A stretch of DNA of 64,000 nt, taken from positions 71,219,559 through 71,283,558 of the forward strand of contig CATIUR010000001.1 of the NCBI GenBank assembly GCA_949592205.1, read 5' to 3'. The DNA is from Helichrysum umbraculigerum (taxonomy: Eukaryota > Streptophyta > Magnoliopsida > Asterales > Asteraceae). The notes beneath the pieces are model-generated. The model did not search any database. It had not been told where the DNA came from and saw only the letters and a program-made list of their open reading frames with translations. Below are positions 58,785-64,000 of this stretch, piece by piece (the stretch's first letter is position 1; the number at the start of each line of letters is the position of its first letter). A program made the translations under genes and the position numbers.

Positions 58785-60600
58785 GGATGAACACCAGCCC
58801 AGAAAGTCCGGCTGTTAACGTTTTTCCGGCGAAAAATCCATTTTAAACTCGTTTTTAAGCTATGAAATCGTGTTCTATACATTGTAATGGACATATACTA
58901 GTTATAAAAACAACCACAAATGAAAAATACTAAGAATCAAGAGATTTCGGGATTTTGTCGGAAACTTACAATTTGCCGAAATGAAAATCCGGAAAGGTAG
59001 AAATGTAGATCGTTGCGAGGTGGTCGTGAATCTCTAAAAATATTTATGATCCGGTTGCGTTTGGTAGTAGTATTGTGCGATTTAGATGGATGGTGGTGAT
59101 TTTGATTAATAGAGAGAAAAGAAAGGAGAAAGAGAAAGAGAAATGAGAAAGTGAGAGAAGAGAGTGGGAAATGGGAGGTTAAGCCCCCATTTTTCGCCTC
59201 GCGTTCCCGCTCCGTGCGGTGTTCGTTTGCTCCGTCGTTTAAACGTTAAATAATTATTTTAAATATAAATTGGTACATTTTAAAATATAAATTATTACGC
59301 GATATTTTATTTAAATATTTTACTAATCACTTTATATTTGAATTATAAAAAGGTAAGTTAATTTGTTTGCGCGGTTTACATTTTAAATTATGTAATTTCT
59401 GATTGTACGATACGAATGAATACGAAATATTATAATAATAATATTTTTGACACAAAACGTTATTTAATAAAATTGGTCACCAACGTCCGTATTAAATTGA
59501 ATCGAAATACATTCGATTTAAGTTGCGTACGATTTAATCAAATCGCATTTTCGTATATATTCAACAATATATATAATTCGATACATTAATTAGCCTAACA
59601 CAGAACTAATTACATGTATTAACATCTGATTAGGCACTAATTACTAGTCCTAATTTGGCGGGTGTTACACAGTTCGTAAGTCAACTCGCAGGTTTCGACT
59701 CGCAGCTCAGTTCGCGAGTCAACTCGCAACTCAGTTCGGCTCGCAAATGGTTCGGCTCGCAAGCCAGTTCAGTTCGCAGATTTCGGATAAGGTTTTGCGA
59801 GTTGAGTTCGGATAGGGTTTTGCGAACTGAGTTCATCTCAGTTCGCACGACGAACTGATGCGAATGTTGAGGTGGGTTTCGAGTTTTAAAACGTTTTCAA
59901 CAGTTTTCTTGGACATAATCAGTTGATGGAACACTTATACATGATGTTTCCAACATTTCTAACACGAAAAATTAAAGAGGGAGTGACGGTTTCTCACTGA
60001 GCTAAAAAGTGAAGGATCGGGATGAAGATGATGATGAAATGCGATGATGATGAAGATGATGATGTTAGGTTGCTTCGGCTGCTGCCGATCTGCTGTTGTT
60101 ATTGTTGTTGTGTTTGATTTTTGGTTGGAGATTGGAACCGCGAGAGAGATAGATGTGTTGGTGTGTGAGTTGTAAAAATGAAGGAAATGAGGATAAGGGG
60201 TGGGGTGTTTGGGGCCGGCTTATGTAAAAAGGGGAAAAAGTTGTCTCCCAAATTGTGGTGTTAAACCCGTGTTTGTTTACCCGATCGTATAATCGTGAGA
60301 TATTTTTAGTTTCAGAAATTTATAAATATATTTTCGAAACATTTTTTAGTCCGAGTATTTCATAAAACTACATTATTGGAGTTATAAAATATAACTGGAT
60401 TCCGCGTGGTCTCAACCCAATAGAACACGTTTTTAAATAAAACTGAATATGTTTTGAGATGGTTTAACATTCTCAGAGTAAATAATGTTTATTTAAAATA
60501 ATAAAACATCATTTAGAAAAGTTTTTGTCACCAACGTCCAAGTTGTATTTTCGGGTTCTTTCAGATTTGTTGACGCGAGATTTTTAAACGGCTCAGGTTC

Positions 60601-60670
<70 letters not shown>
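60601..60670. repeat. GT/TA microsatellite in S2
   Basis: Six GT units followed by about 29 TA units. Confidence 0.95.
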
Positions 60671-60673
<3 letters not shown>

Positions 60674-60774
60674 TGTACGAAATGGGTACATGTACTTAGT
60701 CCTATATTTGACTAATACGTATATTAATGGTGTAATAAGCGAAATAATGATGACCTAAAATGCCGGGTGTCACA

Positions 60775-61126
60775 GAAGACGATGAAAAAAGGGTTCCACC
60801 CCAAATGATCTAAAGTGATTAATTACGTTTAAATAACTTTCCGGTCATATATTGAAGAAGCCCCACCGATGGGATTGTGATTGTTGTATTTGTACGTCTC
60901 TAATATCAACATTGGATGAAGATGAAGATGAAGATGAAGATGGAGATGAAGATAAATATTATTTTAGAAGCTAGTTTTCATAGGTTCTATTTTGAGGGAT
61001 TATTTTTTCAAAATTCTCTATTTTTGTTTTTGCCAAATATTGATTGCAGATATAATTTTTTAAAAAAAGAAAAAATCTCAATTTCAGATAATCTTTTAAA
61101 AGATCTTTTTAATTTTATTTTTTATG
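60775..61126. other. Unassigned sequence with a GATGAA microsatellite
   Basis: No gene. A GATGAA hexamer repeat lies at about 60916-60953; the Met-Lys-rich frame over it is low-complexity. The rest is AT-rich. Confidence 0.6.
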
Positions 61127-61139
61127 GAGTATACTTGTT

Positions 61140-61314
61140 TTTTTTTTTTTTTTGGCGAAAAACAAATATATTAAAATAAAATGAATTCCTCCAACAATGT
61201 TGAAGAAATTGAAGAACAATGAACACTGAAAAATGCAAACCTACTGAATTCTGAAAATGAACACTAAACAATAAAGGCATCTAAACAAAACTACTAAACT
61301 AAAATGAAACTGAT
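61140..61314 (-). mobile_element. 5'-truncated LINE insertion (3' end only)
   Basis: On the minus strand the fragment ends ATATATTTGTTTTTCGCC followed by a poly-A run (seen as poly-T at 61140-61153), typical of plant L1 LINE 3' ends as I recall them. It is flanked by a perfect 13-base duplication GAGTATACTTGTT (61127-61139 and 61315-61327), as expected for target-primed reverse transcription. Only about 175 bases are present, with no ORF. Confidence 0.75.
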
Positions 61315-61327
61315 GAGTATACTTGTT

Positions 61328-61954
61328 ACTTTCATAGTTTTAACAACATATACGATGTTAATAAATTTACATCTGGAAAAGAGGAATGTACAAGTAATAA
61401 TGCATGATTCATTTCCCTATGATCATCACTAGTCCACAAAGTTAAAGCTGACAAATATTAGCTCAGAGTATTACAAGTAATCTTCTTAACGCAACTGTCC
61501 AATAATATTACACCAGGTGGACAGGGGGGGGGGTAACGTGGATACAAGCAACCTGTTGTAGTGGGGTCGCAGCTGTTGTACCGTGCGTAGCGCGCATAGG
61601 GTGCACGTTAGATAGAAGCGTCACTTCAAAATTATATGGACTACTACAGTACTATTTTCGTCTCAATTTTGTTATCTGTGTTTTTTTTCTTTTTCGAAAT
61701 TTTCAAAATATGTATTTTTTGTTTCAAAAAATACAATTTATTGTATTTTTTATTTTTCCAAAACTCTGTACAAATATTTAATTGACAATTAAATTGAAAC
61801 GATGGAGTATTTTATTCTTTTTATGATTGTTGTTGTTTATTACAATTAGAAACTGAATATAATTTGCTTTATTGATTAGTGTGGGTTAAGTACGATTGTA
61901 ATAAATGGTGATGTGGTTGTACACTCGTTGATGCTTATTGTACAAGTACAATTA
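61328..61954. other. Unassigned AT-rich sequence
   Basis: No gene or element end recognised. A G-run (about 61525-61533) and a short GC-rich part (61550-61610) interrupt otherwise AT-rich DNA. Confidence 0.5.
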
Positions 61955-62335
61955 TTAGGCTATGTTTGACGCGCACGTTTTAAGAGCTTATGAGAGCTTG
62001 TAGCTTATGGTTTTCATAAACTCAGTTTGGCTTAGTAGCTTATGAGTAGCTTATGGTTTCCGTAAGCTCCAAAACTATAAGCTACTTGAAGTAGCTTATG
62101 GAATATGAAATTACACAAATACCCTCCATGTAATTATATATCATCTTTTAAAATTAATATATTTGTCCTTTTATGTCATTTTACATTCATAAGCTACAAG
62201 CTTCAGCTACTCTGCCAAACACAAATATTACCAAAAGCTACCAGCTACCAGCTCCAGCCACAAGCTACCAGTTTCAGCTACCAGCTACAAGCTACCAGCT
62301 CCAGCTACCAGCTAGTTGTGCCAAACATACCCTAA
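61955..62335. mobile_element. MITE-like element with AGCT-rich interior
   Basis: Imperfect inverted termini TTAGGCTATGTTTGAC and GTGCCAAACATACCCTAA. Inside, many AGCTTATGAGTAGCTTATGG-type words face an array of AGCTACCAGCTACAAGCT words, giving foldback potential. No convincing target duplication was found, so the superfamily is left open. The reading frames over the array are repeat artefacts. Confidence 0.5.
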
Positions 62336-62958
62336 GTGTAGTTGGAGCGTGGTAACTGTTCCGTATGCTTTTTGATCGAGAACCCTGTTTTACAGCGTTC
62401 AGCCATTCTTCTATAGGGTTCTGGACGGCGTTCTGGAGCACCGTCTTGCCCAAACGCTGCTTAATTTGTTTTTGTTTTTTTTCACTCTCACACACATTAA
62501 TATAAAAAATCAATAATATATTCAATATCATCATCTCCTTCACTTTGTGAGTATTTGTGTTTTTATGAGAACACTTTATATACAATATCACATATACTCG
62601 TACTCATACCATTTATCATTCATCTAGAAATTTTCACATCTACCCTCCAACTATTTGAGTAGTTCTATTTATGCCCATGTTTAGATGAACATGAACATAT
62701 TGGGTCCTCGATGTTTATGGTTTCCACATTTAACTCCTCGTTCAGGTATCGACGGAAATTATTTAGGTTGTATGATTAAAATTTTTTGCAATTAGTAAAC
62801 GATAAGCATATTAACTTTTTTTTTCTTTATAGAAATTATTATTTTTAATTTTAATTGATTTGCAAATATTATCACTTTGATTAGTTATTTACTTCTTATA
62901 GTCTTGTACTACTAGTTAAGTATATATGTATTATCTACTAGTAATTCTTAAATGTTAT
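62336..62958. other. Unassigned AT-rich sequence
   Basis: No ORF with family similarity. A less AT-rich patch at 62380-62460 (GTTCTGGACGGCGTTCTGG) is not recognised. Confidence 0.45.
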
Positions 62959-62974
62959 GAGATTTGATTATACG

Positions 62975-63152
62975 GGGTACAACCGACCTTTTGACGGTCC
63001 TTCACCGACCGGTTGCACGGTCAACATGTGAGAGGTAAATCGCGTAATCCGCGGTTAAAGGAACATGAGAATGACGAGGATTGAACATGTGACCTTCGCT
63101 TTTATGTTACAAGTCCCTCACGACTAGGCTATTATCATGGGGAGCAGGGAAC
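62975..63152 (-). mobile_element. tRNA-derived SINE-like insertion
   Basis: On the minus strand TAGCCTAGTCGTGAGG fits a Pol III A box, and GTTCAATCC about 40 bases downstream fits a B box. Flanks GAGATTTGATTATACG (62959-62974) and GAAATTTGATCATACG (63153-63168) agree at 14 of 16 bases, a good SINE-type target duplication. A clear A-rich tail is missing and the 3' half (ACCGGTCGGTGAAGG...GGTCGGTTGTACC) is unfamiliar. It is not a functional tRNA gene because no cloverleaf can be closed. Confidence 0.55.
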
Positions 63153-63311
63153 GAAATTTGATCATACGTGCTAATATTTAAAGTTTAGGAGAAGGTTCAA
63201 ATTTGAATAATCATTGTGGTAGTAATGCTAGGAATCAACTTTAGGTGAGACTGAGTATATAGTTGAGGAAAATGCATCAAACGGTGAATTAAATAGTCAT
63301 AACTGTGTAAA

Positions 63312-63930
63312 TAGGGCTGGTAATTTCTGACTCGACTCGAAACCCGACACGAACCCAACTCGAATATTATAAGGTTAGGGTCGGGATTTTTGAGGTGCCA
63401 ACCCGTCAACCCGAAACCCGCCAACTCGGTATTTTTTTGGGTCGGGTCTGGGTTAACAAATGAATTTTTGGGTTGAACCCGACAACCCGAAATTCTATTA
63501 ATATCATTATAAATTTATTTTAAATTAAATATGACATATAATTAGACATTTTCACTTACTGATTTATAACATTTTCTTTGATACCTTTACGTTTCGATAT
63601 AAATTAGTGAATTAATGATGTTTTGATGATGAATTCAAAAGGATATAATATTTATTATGATTAAAATGATTAGTTATTATTTTGAAAAGATTGATCAATG
63701 TGACTTAATTCACCCGAGTGACCCGAAACGACCTAAAAACTCAAAAATAACGCGAAAATTTGTTGACTAGATAGAAAATCGGGTTAGCCGGGTTGGATTC
63801 GGGTTTGTCGGGTTTTGGGTTGGGTTGAGATACTCAACCCGATTATAAAATCAGGTTGGGTTCGGGTTAACCATTTCTGACCCGCCAACCCGAACCCAGT
63901 AACCCGACCCAACCTGAATTGCCACCCCTA
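63312..63930 (-). mobile_element. hAT-like non-autonomous transposon, second copy
   Basis: 619 bases, ends TAGGGCTGGTAA and TTGCCACCCCTA, flanked by TGTGTAAA (63304-63311) and TATGTAAA (63931-63938), an 8-base duplication with one mismatch, the hAT hallmark. Same sequence as the split copy at 26535-34257 in reverse orientation. The interior is rich in GGGTT words. It encodes no transposase. Confidence 0.8.
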
Positions 63931-64000
63931 TATGTAAATGCTATCCTAGATGATGAAATGATGATAATGTTAAATTATAATATCACCTACATCTGTAACA

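Larger units (their letters stand above)
57145..59669 (-). mobile_element. S3: solo LTR, minus strand, inserted in S2
   Basis: 2525 bases with perfect TSD CAGTT (57140-57144 and 59670-59674). On the minus strand it starts TGTAACACCCGCC and ends GGGGGTGTTACA. It holds the GCGACACAA-type inverted-repeat cluster (58499-58784), the GC-rich block (58265-58372), a donor at 57943 and acceptor at 57434, and a duplicated ATTGCATCCAGCAATTAAAT unit (about 57517-57568). No internal region exists, so it arose by LTR-LTR recombination. Confidence 0.88.
55239..60774 (-). mobile_element. S2: solo LTR, minus strand, split by S3
   Basis: On the minus strand it starts TGTGACACCCGGC (60774) and ends GGGGGTGTTACA (55239). 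Flanking pentamers AAAGA and GAAGA differ at one base, acceptable for an old TSD. Without S3 the LTR is about 3.0 kb. It contains a TA microsatellite (60613-60670), a CG-rich array based on CAGTTCGCGAGT/ACTCGCA (59670-59850 and 57113-57139), a GC-rich triple hairpin (56938-57045), a donor at 56689 with acceptor at 55516, and tandem repeats between these. Confidence 0.75.

Overview
The window looks like intergenic, repeat-packed nuclear DNA of a plant, probably a eudicot. The style of the Ty3/gypsy gag and LTR sequences suggests the sunflower family (Asteraceae), but that placement is inference. I found no host protein gene, tRNA, rRNA, CRISPR array or bacterial-type feature. Almost all of it is LTR retrotransposons nested in one another, with a few small DNA transposons and non-LTR insertions at the right end. 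I use local names: T1-T3 for Tekay-like Ty3 elements, Ath1/Ath2 for Athila-like elements, and LTR0, S1, S2 and S3 for LTRs without a visible partner.

Layout. T1 is a chromodomain-bearing (Tekay/Del-type) Ty3 element whose parts run from before the window to 53689. It starts with the end of its 5' LTR (3903-4839, itself broken by LTR0 at 1-3902). Next come a tRNA-iMet PBS, a leader interrupted by solo LTR S1 (4872-6613, TSD GCGAA), a leader ORF with a C-terminal membrane helix (6759-7517), gag (8113-9224), pol (20932-24435) and a 3' LTR (24447-53689, in pieces). Ath1 (9225-20926, minus, TSD CTTAA) sits inside T1 gag. The T1 3' LTR holds a TA microsatellite that received a hAT-like non-autonomous transposon (26535-34257), which in turn received T2 (26637-33815, TSD CGGGT). 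It also received Ath2 (34470-51995, plus), which in turn received T3 (41967-48724, minus, TSD AAAAG). Right of T1 are an old LTR-like relic (53690-55238), a solo LTR S2 (55239-60774, minus) containing solo LTR S3 (57145-59669, minus, TSD CAGTT), a 5'-truncated LINE, a MITE-like repeat, a tRNA-derived SINE-like repeat and a second copy of the hAT-like element (63312-63930).

How the parts work together. Only T1 carries a full pol set (protease, RT, RNase H, integrase, chromodomain), and it is broken by stops and a frameshift. T2 and T3 keep LTRs, PBS, PPT and gag but have no pol, so they would need enzymes in trans. Ath1 and Ath2 are the most unusual: both have Athila signatures (tRNA-Asp PBS, Athila-type gag and protease), but the protease is followed by an acidic stretch and a roughly 375-residue helical domain that I do not recognise, where RT-RNase H-integrase should be. 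The two copies are diverged yet colinear in protein, so this is a real family architecture and not a one-off deletion.

Regulatory structure. Five Tekay-type LTRs (LTR0, T1, T2, S2, S3) share a splice-donor-like (C/A)AG|GTGAGT followed by a short hairpin, and an acceptor 0.5-1.2 kb downstream, with family-specific tandem repeats between them. Nearly every LTR family here also has its own cluster of short CG-containing palindromes. In the Athila-type LTRs the cluster lies just upstream of a clear TATA box.
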